Part shown: positions 8,513-15,404 of the stretch, in pieces | How the letters are laid out: each line of letters starts with the position of its first letter | How positions within the stretch are numbered: the stretch's first letter is position 1 | Origin: Sphingosinicella soli | Lineage (GTDB): Bacteria; Pseudomonadota; Alphaproteobacteria; Sphingomonadales; Sphingomonadaceae | Reading direction: 5' to 3' | Assembly: GCF_014199685.1 (NCBI RefSeq) | Contig: NZ_JACHNZ010000005.1 | Span: 45,233-109,232 of the forward strand | DNA: 64,000 nucleotides | The notes under the pieces: model-generated | The model's input: only the letters and a program-made list of their open reading frames with translations | What the model was told of the DNA's origin: nothing | The model's database searches: none | Translations under genes and position numbers: made by a program

Positions 8513-9343
8513 TCATCGAACCGGTGCCGGTTCGGGGAAGCATATCCGCGAACGGAGCAGCTTTGAGGCTTTGGCGCAGCAGCCGAGAAGCTGTCGGAGG
8601 AGGGCGGTGGGCGGCGTGCTGCCTTTCAGCTCCTCGCTCGCCATGACGAGCGTGACGATGCCCGCGAGCATCTCCTCCTGATCGAACACGGGCGCCGCGA
8701 TGGCGCCGTAGCCGACGTTGTATTTGTTGCGATCCCAGCAATAATAGTCGCGCTGGATCGCGGCGACCTGCGCGCGGAAACGGTCTTCATCCTCGATGCG
8801 GAACTCCGCCTCGCGCTGCTTCAGATGCCCCAGCAGCAGGTCGCGCTGCTCGCGCGGCTGGAAGGCGAAGGCGATCCGCGCGCTGGGGGAAAACGGCAGG
8901 CTCATGACCAGACCGACATTCACCTCGATCCGAATGCCCGCATTGGCGGGCGGCAGGCACTGGACCACGATCGCATCCGCCCCCGCCGGCGCGCACAGCA
9001 GGACGGTCTGGTTGGTCTCCTCGCTCAGCTCGCGCAGGGGCTTTTCCAGAATCTGGCTGAGATCGTACCGCGCAGACGCGATCTTTCCCCAGCGCAGAAC
9101 GCGCCACCCGAGCTGATAGCCGCGCCCCGAAGCCACGCGCGAAACGATGCCGAGCAGTTCGAGATTGGCCAGATGACGCGACGCGCGCGACTTGGTAATG
9201 CCCAGTACGTCGGCGACCTTCTGGACGCTCGTGCGTCCCTCCTGCTCGGCGAGGAGATCGATGATGGCCGTGGCGGCCGCAACCGCTTCGATCTTGGGCG
9301 GGACGGACTGCGGGGCACGTCGTCTCGGGTCGCGGTTCACCAT
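8513..9343 (-). CDS. IclR-family transcriptional regulator
   Basis: 276 residues. An N-terminal winged helix (about 20-80, with VQKVADVLGITKSRASRHLANLE-like spacing written in family order) is followed by the IclR effector domain with LSEETNQTVLL, a GADAIVVQCLPP segment, PFSPSARIAFAF and a C-terminal YNVGYGAIAAPVFDQE stretch. IclR proteins repress or activate adjacent aromatic catabolic operons. This gene is divergent from the FAH/LigB/dehydratase operon with 125 bp between start codons, and that gap contains a 7-bp inverted repeat. It is probably the pathway-specific regulator of that operon. Confidence 0.92.
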   Translation of the reverse strand: MVNRDPRRRAPQSVPPKIEAVAAATAIIDLLAEQEGRTSVQKVADVLGITKSRASRHLANLELLGIVSRVASGRGYQLGWRVLRWGKIASARYDLSQILEKPLRELSEETNQTVLLCAPAGADAIVVQCLPPANAGIRIEVNVGLVMSLPFSPSARIAFAFQPREQRDLLLGHLKQREAEFRIEDEDRFRAQVAAIQRDYYCWDRNKYNVGYGAIAAPVFDQEEMLAGIVTLVMASEELKGSTPPTALLRQLLGCCAKASKLLRSRICFPEPAPVR

Positions 9344-9397
9344 GATCGGCTCCTAAAGGAAACGGCGAGCGACAAGCATGTGGATTTGTCGCGACGA

Positions 9398-9425
9398 ATG
9401 CAACTTCCTGTGTGAATTGTTGCAT
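9398..9425. promoter_or_regulatory. Candidate IclR operator (inverted repeat)
   Basis: ATGCAAC at 9398-9404 and GTTGCAT at 9419-9425 form a perfect 7-bp dyad with a 14-bp spacer, midway between the divergent IclR and FAH genes. A second short repeat (GAATTG/CAATTC) follows. Position and symmetry fit an operator, but no binding data are available. Confidence 0.5.
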
Positions 9426-9468
9426 CAGGCGAATTCAATTTCTAGCCCGGACGGAGCGGAGAGGCAGA

Positions 9469-10446
9469 ATGAAGATCGCGACGTTTGAAATCGAGGGGCA
9501 GGCCCGCACCGGCGCGCTGACGGCGGACGGCGCTTTGCTTGATCTTGCGGCCGCATCGGGGGCCGCCCGCGCGCCGCTTTTCGCGACGATGCTGTCCATT
9601 ATCGAGAATGAGGAGGCCGCGCTCGACGTTGCGGCCGGTCTGCTCGCGGCCGATCGCGGCGACCATCTGCACGCGCTGGACGCGGTGCGCCTGCTGGCGC
9701 CGCTGCCCGTGCCCAATTCGATCCGCGACTTCGCCAATTTCGAGCTGCACACGCTGCAGGCGCTGGAGGCGAGCATGCGCACCCGCGCGGCGTCGCAGCC
9801 CGACCCGGAAGCCGCCTATGCAAGCTACAAGGCGAGCGGCGCCTATAACCTGCCGCCGATCTGGTACGAGCGCCCCTTTTATTTCAAGGGGAACCGCATG
9901 ACCTGTTCGGGCCACGGCGCGACGATCCGCTGGCCCCGATTCACCAATACGATGGACTATGAGGTCGAATGCGCCGCGATTATCGGCAGGCGCGGCGTGG
10001 ACATCGCGGTGGAAGATGCGCGCGCGCATATCTTCGGCTACACGATCTACAACGATTTCAGTGCACGCGACGAGCAGGTGCGCGACCAGCAATTCCGCAT
10101 GGGGCCGTCGAAGGGCAAGGATTTCGATACCGGCAATGCCTTCGGCCCCTGGATCGTGACGCGCGATGAATTCTCTGATCCGGGGTCGGCGAAAATGGAA
10201 AGCCGGATCAACGGCGACGTGCAGGGCCGTGGACGGCTGGGCGACATGCAGCACAGTTTCGAGCAGATCATCGCCTTCGTCAGCCGCGACGAGACGCTGT
10301 ATCCCGGCGACGTGCTGGGGTCCGGGACGATGGGGAACGGCTGCGGCTTCGAGACGGGCCGTTATCTGGAACCCGGCGACGTGATCGAGCTGACGGTCGA
10401 AGGCATCGGCACGCTGACCAACATCATCGGCGAGAAGCGGTGCTGA
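9469..10446 (+). CDS. Fumarylacetoacetate hydrolase (FAH) family protein
   Basis: 325 residues; FAH-fold enzymes hydrolyse or isomerise acylpyruvates and 2-hydroxy-dienoates formed after ring cleavage. Visible family blocks are RDFANFELHT in the N-terminal part, FYFKGNRMTC, the metal-binding DYEVECAAII, YTIYNDFSARDEQVRD, and the C-terminal GSGTMGNGCG and LEPGDVIELTVEGIG. The ATG at 9469 is preceded by GAGAGGCAG; the open frame extends upstream but without homology. It is the first gene of the operon with the LigB-type dioxygenase, so it probably processes the ring-fission product. Fumarylpyruvate hydrolase-like chemistry is the best guess; the exact substrate is unknown. Confidence 0.88.
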   Translation: MKIATFEIEGQARTGALTADGALLDLAAASGAARAPLFATMLSIIENEEAALDVAAGLLAADRGDHLHALDAVRLLAPLPVPNSIRDFANFELHTLQALEASMRTRAASQPDPEAAYASYKASGAYNLPPIWYERPFYFKGNRMTCSGHGATIRWPRFTNTMDYEVECAAIIGRRGVDIAVEDARAHIFGYTIYNDFSARDEQVRDQQFRMGPSKGKDFDTGNAFGPWIVTRDEFSDPGSAKMESRINGDVQGRGRLGDMQHSFEQIIAFVSRDETLYPGDVLGSGTMGNGCGFETGRYLEPGDVIELTVEGIGTLTNIIGEKRC

Positions 10447-10470
10447 CTCGCGAAACCACGGGAGTCCGTT

Positions 10471-11496
10471 TTGGCTGAAATCGTTCTGGGCATCGGCTGC
10501 GCGCACACGCCGCAACTGCACACGCTGGCGCACGACTGGGATATCCGCGCCGCGCGCGACCGCCAGGACGGCATTCCGCTGTGGTTCCACGGCCGCAAGA
10601 TGCTCTACGCCGAACTCGCGGCGCTGCGCGCGCACGAGAATATCGCCGCCGAACTCGACATGGCGACGCGGCAGGCGGCGCTCGATGCGAGCTTCGCGGC
10701 GATGGACCGGCTGCACGCGGCTTACGTGGCCGCCGATCCCGATGTCGTCATCATCGTGGGCAACGACCAGCACGAGATTTTTTCCGACATGGTGCCCGCC
10801 TTCGCCGTTATCGCGGCGGAAGAGATCGCGAACCTGCCGCGCACGGACGAACAGAAATCGCGGTTGCCGGTGGGAATCGAGATTTCCGATCATGGCCATC
10901 TGCCCGATGCCCAGACCGTCTATCCCGGCCACCGCGCGCTCGGCCTGCATCTGGCGCGAAGTTTCAGCCGCGCGGATTTCGATGTCACGATCTGCCACGA
11001 AAAGCCGACCGTGCAGGGAAGCAAATCGCTGCTTTACGGAATGCCGCACGCCTACGGCTTTCTGTACAAGAACATCATGCGCGATCATGTTCGCCCGCAT
11101 GTGCCGGTGGACGTCAACTGTTGGTATTATGACAACAGCCCGTCCGCCGCGCGGTGCCACGATTTCGGGACGGCGCTCGCCGATGCGGTCGCGGCGTGGG
11201 AGAGCGATGCGCGCGTTGCGATCCTGACGACCGGGGGCCTGACGCATTTCGTCGTCGATCCCGAATGGGACCACCGCTTCCTGAACGCGATGCGCGACAA
11301 TGATACCGCCGCGCTGCGCGGCATTCCCCAGAACGAGCTGATGGCCGGCACATCGGAGTGCAAGAGCTGGATCGCCACCTCCGCCGCGATGACGCGCGCC
11401 GGGCTGGCCATGGAGATCGTCGATTATCAGCGCCTCTACCGGACCGAGGGCGGCACGGGATCTTCGTGCGGCTTTGTTCAGTGGCAGCGCGGCTGA
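10471..11496 (+). CDS. LigB-type class III extradiol ring-cleavage dioxygenase
   Basis: 341 residues, non-haem Fe(II) enzyme inserting O2 next to a catechol-type diol. The N-terminal GIGCAHTPQL places an iron-ligand His at 12, as in LigB. VVIIVGNDQHEIF carries the conserved acid-base region, GIEISDHGHLP and ILTTGGLTHFVVDP follow, and a C-terminal SSCGFVQW block ends the protein. It reads as an alpha/beta-fused or beta-only member near methylgallate and OH-DDVA dioxygenases rather than protocatechuate LigAB; no LigA-like small gene is adjacent. Translation starts at TTG 10471 with GGAG six bases upstream. Substrate unassigned. Confidence 0.85.
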   Translation: MAEIVLGIGCAHTPQLHTLAHDWDIRAARDRQDGIPLWFHGRKMLYAELAALRAHENIAAELDMATRQAALDASFAAMDRLHAAYVAADPDVVIIVGNDQHEIFSDMVPAFAVIAAEEIANLPRTDEQKSRLPVGIEISDHGHLPDAQTVYPGHRALGLHLARSFSRADFDVTICHEKPTVQGSKSLLYGMPHAYGFLYKNIMRDHVRPHVPVDVNCWYYDNSPSAARCHDFGTALADAVAAWESDARVAILTTGGLTHFVVDPEWDHRFLNAMRDNDTAALRGIPQNELMAGTSECKSWIATSAAMTRAGLAMEIVDYQRLYRTEGGTGSSCGFVQWQRG

Positions 11497-11509
11497 TGGA
11501 GGCGCGGTG

Positions 11510-12502
11510 ATGGCAACGGAACAGTCGGGCGAAGATGCTGGAATTCAACTGCGCGACAGGATCGCGGCGCTCGGCGCGGAGGCATTTCACGATGCCTCTG
11601 TTCGGATTTCGCAGCATGCGGTCGTTACCCCGCTGCTCGATACGCCCGCGATCGATGGGCGCCGGATCCGTTTGAAATGTGAAAATCTGCAGGCGACCGG
11701 ATCGTTCAAGATTCGCTGCGCGGCGAATGTGATCGAACAGCTTTCGCCCGAAACACTCCGGCGCGGCGTGGTGACAGCGAGCGCCGGGAATTTCGCGCCC
11801 GCGCTCGCGATCGCGGGTGCGCCTCACGGCATGCGTCTCATCTGTCATATCCCGGAAAAATCCGCCGCAGTGAAAGTGGCGAAGCTCCGCGCGCTCGGCG
11901 TCGAGCTGGTATTCCACGATTTCGAGGCGTGGTGGCGCATCATGCAGACGCGCGACACTGGGATGCCCGAGGCGACCTTTCTCCACCCGGTCTGCGAGCC
12001 GAATGGAATTGTGGGCAACGGCACCATTGCCATCGAGCTTGCGGATGAATGGCCCGAGATCGACACGGTGATCGTGCCGTTCGGCGGCGGCGGTCTCGTT
12101 TCGGGAATTGCAACCGCGATGCGCGCGGTCCGTGCCGGGGTGAAGGTCTATGCCTGCGAGATCGAAGGCGCCGCGCCGCTGGCGGCGGCGTTCGCGGCAG
12201 GGCACCCGGTGACGGTCGACCGGCAGCCCAATTTCGCGAGCGGGCCGGGCAGGCAATCGGTGCTGGAGATCATGTGGCCGCTGCTTCGCGAGATGCTTGC
12301 GGGCGTCATCACCGTGACGGACGCGGAGGCGCGCAAGGCGTTTCGCGATCTCACGCTGGACAGCCATCTGGTGGTGGAGGCGCAGAGCGCGATCGCTTAT
12401 GCCGCTGCGCGATCGGCGGATCATTCCGGGCGCAACGTCGCGGCGGTTCTTTCGGGCGGCAATATCGACCGCGATGCGCTGGTCGCCGCCCTGGCGGACT
12501 GA
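11510..12502 (+). CDS. PLP-dependent serine/threonine dehydratase-like enzyme
   Basis: 330 residues, fold-type II PLP enzyme of the threonine dehydratase/serine racemase group. Lys67 in CENLQATGSFKIRC is the Schiff-base lysine, SAGNFAPALA replaces the usual SSGNHAQ phosphate loop, and FGGGGLVSGIA is the glycine-rich cofactor-phosphate loop. The Asn-Phe substitution of the canonical Asn-His suggests a non-standard substrate. The start ATG 11510 follows GATGGAGGCG. It is third in the ring-cleavage operon, 13 bp after the dioxygenase. That position suggests deamination or beta-elimination on a nitrogenous pathway intermediate, which is inference. Confidence 0.85.
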   Translation: MATEQSGEDAGIQLRDRIAALGAEAFHDASVRISQHAVVTPLLDTPAIDGRRIRLKCENLQATGSFKIRCAANVIEQLSPETLRRGVVTASAGNFAPALAIAGAPHGMRLICHIPEKSAAVKVAKLRALGVELVFHDFEAWWRIMQTRDTGMPEATFLHPVCEPNGIVGNGTIAIELADEWPEIDTVIVPFGGGGLVSGIATAMRAVRAGVKVYACEIEGAAPLAAAFAAGHPVTVDRQPNFASGPGRQSVLEIMWPLLREMLAGVITVTDAEARKAFRDLTLDSHLVVEAQSAIAYAAARSADHSGRNVAAVLSGGNIDRDALVAALAD

Positions 12503-13778
12503 CGAATGATGCGTTGAGGCTGGCCTTCGCGGTGGGGATCGGCGGGGCTTCGGCCATCCGATCCGCCTTCCACATGCGCGGATTGACGAACCAGATACAG
12601 GCCGCCGCCACCGCAGGCAGGATCATGAACAGAACCAGCGCGGAATGGTAGGAGCCGGAGGTTTCATACATCCGGCCCATCAGCCACGGCCCGGTCGCGG
12701 AACCGAGATTCGCCATTGCGACGAACAGGCCGGTCAGCAGCCCGAGATGCTGCGTGCCGTAAACGTGGCGCGAGATCACCGGGCCATCGACCATGGCGAT
12801 GGAAAGCGCGAGCGCGCGGACCACGATGTAACCGATGAGGATGAGCGGAGTTTCAAGCGCGAGCGAGAGCAATGCGGCGAGCGTAAAGCTGAGATAGAGT
12901 GCGGCTGCGCCGCGGTTCGAACTGCGATCGAGGATGTTGCCCGCAACGAGGCGCCCGAAGATCGCGACGAAACCGATCGCGCTCACCGCGAGCGCGCCGT
13001 CGGCCGGGGACAGGCCCGTATCGCCGAACATCAGCACCTGATGCTGGGAAAGCGCCTGATCGACGACGGTGATGAGGAAGAAGGCGATTCCCATCAGCCA
13101 GAACGCAGAGCCCTTCATCAGCCCGCTGAAATAGGCGGTGACGCTTACGGCTTCGCTTGCGCCGGCTTTCGCCCGGTGATCGGGAAGCGGAACACGCACC
13201 ATGCCGTAGACGAGCGCAGGAACCGCGACGAGCCAGATGCCGGTTGAGAGCGAGACCATGCCCGTGCGCCACCCGAAAGCGTCGATCAGCGCCTGCGTGA
13301 CGACGGGCATCACCACGCCGCCGATCGCGCCGCCGAGCAGAACGATGCCTGTGGCGGTGCCCTGCGATGCGCGGAAGCTGCGCGCGACCACGACAAAGCT
13401 CGACACCATCGCGCCCGGACCCGCAATGCCAAGGAGCACGCCGACCGCGTAATAGCTCGGCAGGCCGCTTACAAACGCAAAGGCGATGAGCGCGAGGCCG
13501 CCGACGACGACCGACACCATGAGCGCACGCCAGGCGCCCGCGATATCGAGAAAGCGCCCGAAGAACAGGCACGCGAAAACGCCCGTCATATATTTTGCCG
13601 AGGCCAGCAGCGTCGCCTGCTCGCGCGTCCAGCCGAATTCGCGGATCACTTCGGGGTAGATGAAGGGGAGGGAGAACGCGGGCGCGGAGAAGCCGAAGAA
13701 CAGCGCGAGGGTGGCGATGAGGAGAACCTGCCAGCTTTCGCGGAATTCGTCGCGAAACTTCTGATCGAAACGAAACAT
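12351..13778 (-). CDS. MFS transporter with convergent 3' overlap
   Basis: 475 residues, 12-TM major facilitator protein resembling oxalate/formate-antiporter-like permeases (GFSAPAFSLPFIYPEVIREFGW at the first helices, FFGRFLDIAGAWRA between TM2 and TM3). Normal MFS sequence ends near WKADRMAEAPP at about residue 418. The last ~50 residues are Arg/Pro-rich and are read antisense to the 3' end of the convergent dehydratase gene (overlap 12351-12502). This tail probably arose by loss of the original stop. It is part of the minus-strand block with the DJ-1 proteins and the large TonB receptor, so it is a candidate inner-membrane importer for that system. Confidence 0.88.
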   Translation of the reverse strand: MFRFDQKFRDEFRESWQVLLIATLALFFGFSAPAFSLPFIYPEVIREFGWTREQATLLASAKYMTGVFACLFFGRFLDIAGAWRALMVSVVVGGLALIAFAFVSGLPSYYAVGVLLGIAGPGAMVSSFVVVARSFRASQGTATGIVLLGGAIGGVVMPVVTQALIDAFGWRTGMVSLSTGIWLVAVPALVYGMVRVPLPDHRAKAGASEAVSVTAYFSGLMKGSAFWLMGIAFFLITVVDQALSQHQVLMFGDTGLSPADGALAVSAIGFVAIFGRLVAGNILDRSSNRGAAALYLSFTLAALLSLALETPLILIGYIVVRALALSIAMVDGPVISRHVYGTQHLGLLTGLFVAMANLGSATGPWLMGRMYETSGSYHSALVLFMILPAVAAACIWFVNPRMWKADRMAEAPPIPTAKASLNASFVSPPGRRPAHRGRYCRPKEPPRRCARNDPPIAQRHKRSRSAPPPPDGCPA

Positions 13779-13795
13779 TCCCTCTTCCTTTTCGA

Positions 13796-14491
13796 TCAGA
13801 CGTCCGGATGCAGTTTCCCTGCCGCGCGTTTCGCGGCTTCAATACGCACTTCGGCGCTCGCCTTGCTGAGTTCCCGAAACCGCGGCAGAATGTCCGGCGC
13901 TGTCTCGGGCGACCCCGCGTTGAAGGGCGGCGCGGGATTATATTCGGTGCCGAGCTGGATCAGCTTGGCCTGGTCCTCCCCCCAGATGCGGGCGATCAGG
14001 GTCAGCCCGAAATCGATTCCGGCGGTGACGCCGCCGCCGGTGGCGCGGTTTCCATCGATCACGACGCGTTCGTTCACGGGGATCGCGCCGAACAGTGGCA
14101 GGAGATCCATGCACGACCAGTGCGTCGCCGCGCGAAAACCCTCCAGAAGGCCCGCCGCGCCGAGCACGAGCGCGCCGGTGCACACCGAGGTGACCCACTG
14201 TGCCTTCGGCGCGCGTTCACGCAGGAAGCGCAGCACCTCTTCATCTTCCATCAACGCCGTGGAGCCGGGGCCGCCGGGCACGAAGATGATGTCGAGATCG
14301 GGCGCTTCGGCCAGCGTCATTTCGGGCAGCAGCCGGTAATTCGTATCCGTCACGATCGGCTCGCGCGACTTGCCGAGCACGATCGTCCGTGATTGGCGCA
14401 CGCGCGAAAGGATGTCGTAGGGGCCGACGAAATCGAGGTTCGTCATGCGATCGTAGGCGATCATGCCGATAACGACGGGTCTGTCTTCCAT
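13796..14491 (-). CDS. DJ-1/PfpI family protein (isonitrile hydratase-like), cytoplasmic
   Basis: 231 residues. Motifs are IAYDRMTNLDFVGPYDIL, DIIFVPGGPGS and VTSVCTGALVLG, with nucleophile Cys at about 104 (Pseudomonas isonitrile hydratase InhA uses Cys101). GGGVTAGIDFGL then follows and a charged C-terminal helix ends the protein. No signal peptide. ATG 14491 shares one base with the TGA of the next gene upstream (TGATG), so the two are translationally coupled. The protein is a clear paralogue of that neighbour. Function could be isonitrile or other C-N hydration, a glyoxalase III-like activity, or a protease-like role; sequence alone cannot decide. Confidence 0.82.
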   Translation of the reverse strand: MEDRPVVIGMIAYDRMTNLDFVGPYDILSRVRQSRTIVLGKSREPIVTDTNYRLLPEMTLAEAPDLDIIFVPGGPGSTALMEDEEVLRFLRERAPKAQWVTSVCTGALVLGAAGLLEGFRAATHWSCMDLLPLFGAIPVNERVVIDGNRATGGGVTAGIDFGLTLIARIWGEDQAKLIQLGTEYNPAPPFNAGSPETAPDILPRFRELSKASAEVRIEAAKRAAGKLHPDV

Positions 14492-15330
14492 CACATCCAA
14501 CGTGCTGCGCGGGCCTTCGCGATGGTTGCTGCCTGCTCCGTAACCCCAGCGCGCGCCTTCAATAGACGCTCCACGATCTCGGGCGGGGCGGTCTCGGGTT
14601 CGCCGGCATTGAAGGGCGGCTCAGGCGCATATTCGATGATGAGCTGGATCAGTTTTGCATTGTCCTCGCCGTTCAGCAGCGCACACAGCGTCAAGCCGAA
14701 ATCGATCCCCGCCGTAACACCGCCGCCGGTCAGCCGATTGCGATCGTGGACGACGCGTTTCTTTTCGAGCGTGGCGCCCATCAGCGGCAGGAGATCGCGC
14801 ACGTTCCACAGGCTCGTCGCCTTGTAGCCCCTGAGCAGGCCCGCCGCACCCAGCACGAGGGAACCGGTACACACGCTCGTCACGTACTTTGCGCGCGCGC
14901 CCGTGTCGGCGAGGAAGGCAAGCACCGCGTCGTCCTGCATCATCGCGATCGATCCGGCGAGGCCGCCGGGCACGAACAGCACGTCGACATCCCTGGGGCA
15001 ATCCGCGAAGGTGGTGCTCGGCGTAATCGGCACGCCGATTTCGGTCATCACCGGATCGAGCGATTTCCACACGAGGTGGATTTCCGACATCATCAGGTTG
15101 AACACCGTCATCGGGCCGACGAGATCCTGAAGCACCATCTTGGGATGCACGAGCATCGCGATCACGGGCCGCCCCGGACCCGCGCCCGCCTTGCCGAACA
15201 CGCCCATCACATGCCCCGGCGCGGGTGCGGCGGGCGGTTGCTGCGCGGCGGCGCTTCCGGCGGCGAGCACTGCGGCCGCGGCTGCGGAAACCCCGATCAA
15301 GGTACGCCGATCGATACTGTTGCTGTCCAT
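14491..15330 (-). CDS. Exported DJ-1/PfpI family protein
   Basis: 279 residues with the same DJ-1/PfpI core as its downstream neighbour: LVHPKMVLQDLVGPM, DVLFVPGGLAGS, VTSVCTGSLVLG with Cys at about 154, and GGGVTAGIDFGLTL. Added at the N-terminus is an export signal: SIDRRTLIG followed by an Ala-rich hydrophobic core and a cleavage site near SAAA-Q (29/30). The twin arginine makes Tat export plausible, but the motif is not perfect. A periplasmic copy coupled to a cytoplasmic copy and lying downstream of a TonB receptor suggests one activity in two compartments, or stepwise processing of an imported compound. Confidence 0.82.
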   Translation of the reverse strand: MDSNSIDRRTLIGVSAAAAAVLAAGSAAAQQPPAAPAPGHVMGVFGKAGAGPGRPVIAMLVHPKMVLQDLVGPMTVFNLMMSEIHLVWKSLDPVMTEIGVPITPSTTFADCPRDVDVLFVPGGLAGSIAMMQDDAVLAFLADTGARAKYVTSVCTGSLVLGAAGLLRGYKATSLWNVRDLLPLMGATLEKKRVVHDRNRLTGGGVTAGIDFGLTLCALLNGEDNAKLIQLIIEYAPEPPFNAGEPETAPPEIVERLLKARAGVTEQAATIAKARAARWM

Positions 15331-15352
15331 GTCCCACCTCTCACATCAACAT

Positions 15353-15385
15353 GCGGCCCTGCGCTTTCATAGAGCGCAGGGCCGC
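15353..15385 (-). terminator. GC-rich hairpin after the large TonB receptor gene
   Basis: Perfect 13-bp arms (GCGGCCCTGCGCT at 15353-15365, its complement at 15373-15385) with a 7-base loop. It lies 20 bp past the receptor stop and before the DJ-1 gene on the same strand. It could terminate the receptor transcript or attenuate read-through into the DJ-1 genes. Confidence 0.6.
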
Positions 15386-15404
15386 AATCCCGGTCAACGG
15401 TTCC

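Noticed and set aside
9442..11274. 610-codon minus-strand frame opposite FAH and LigB genes
   Set aside because: Antisense shadow; His/Arg-rich composition and no motifs, while both plus-strand genes have clear catalytic residues.
11114..12424. 436-codon minus-strand frame opposite the PLP dehydratase
   Set aside because: Antisense shadow of GC-rich genes, no domain recognised.
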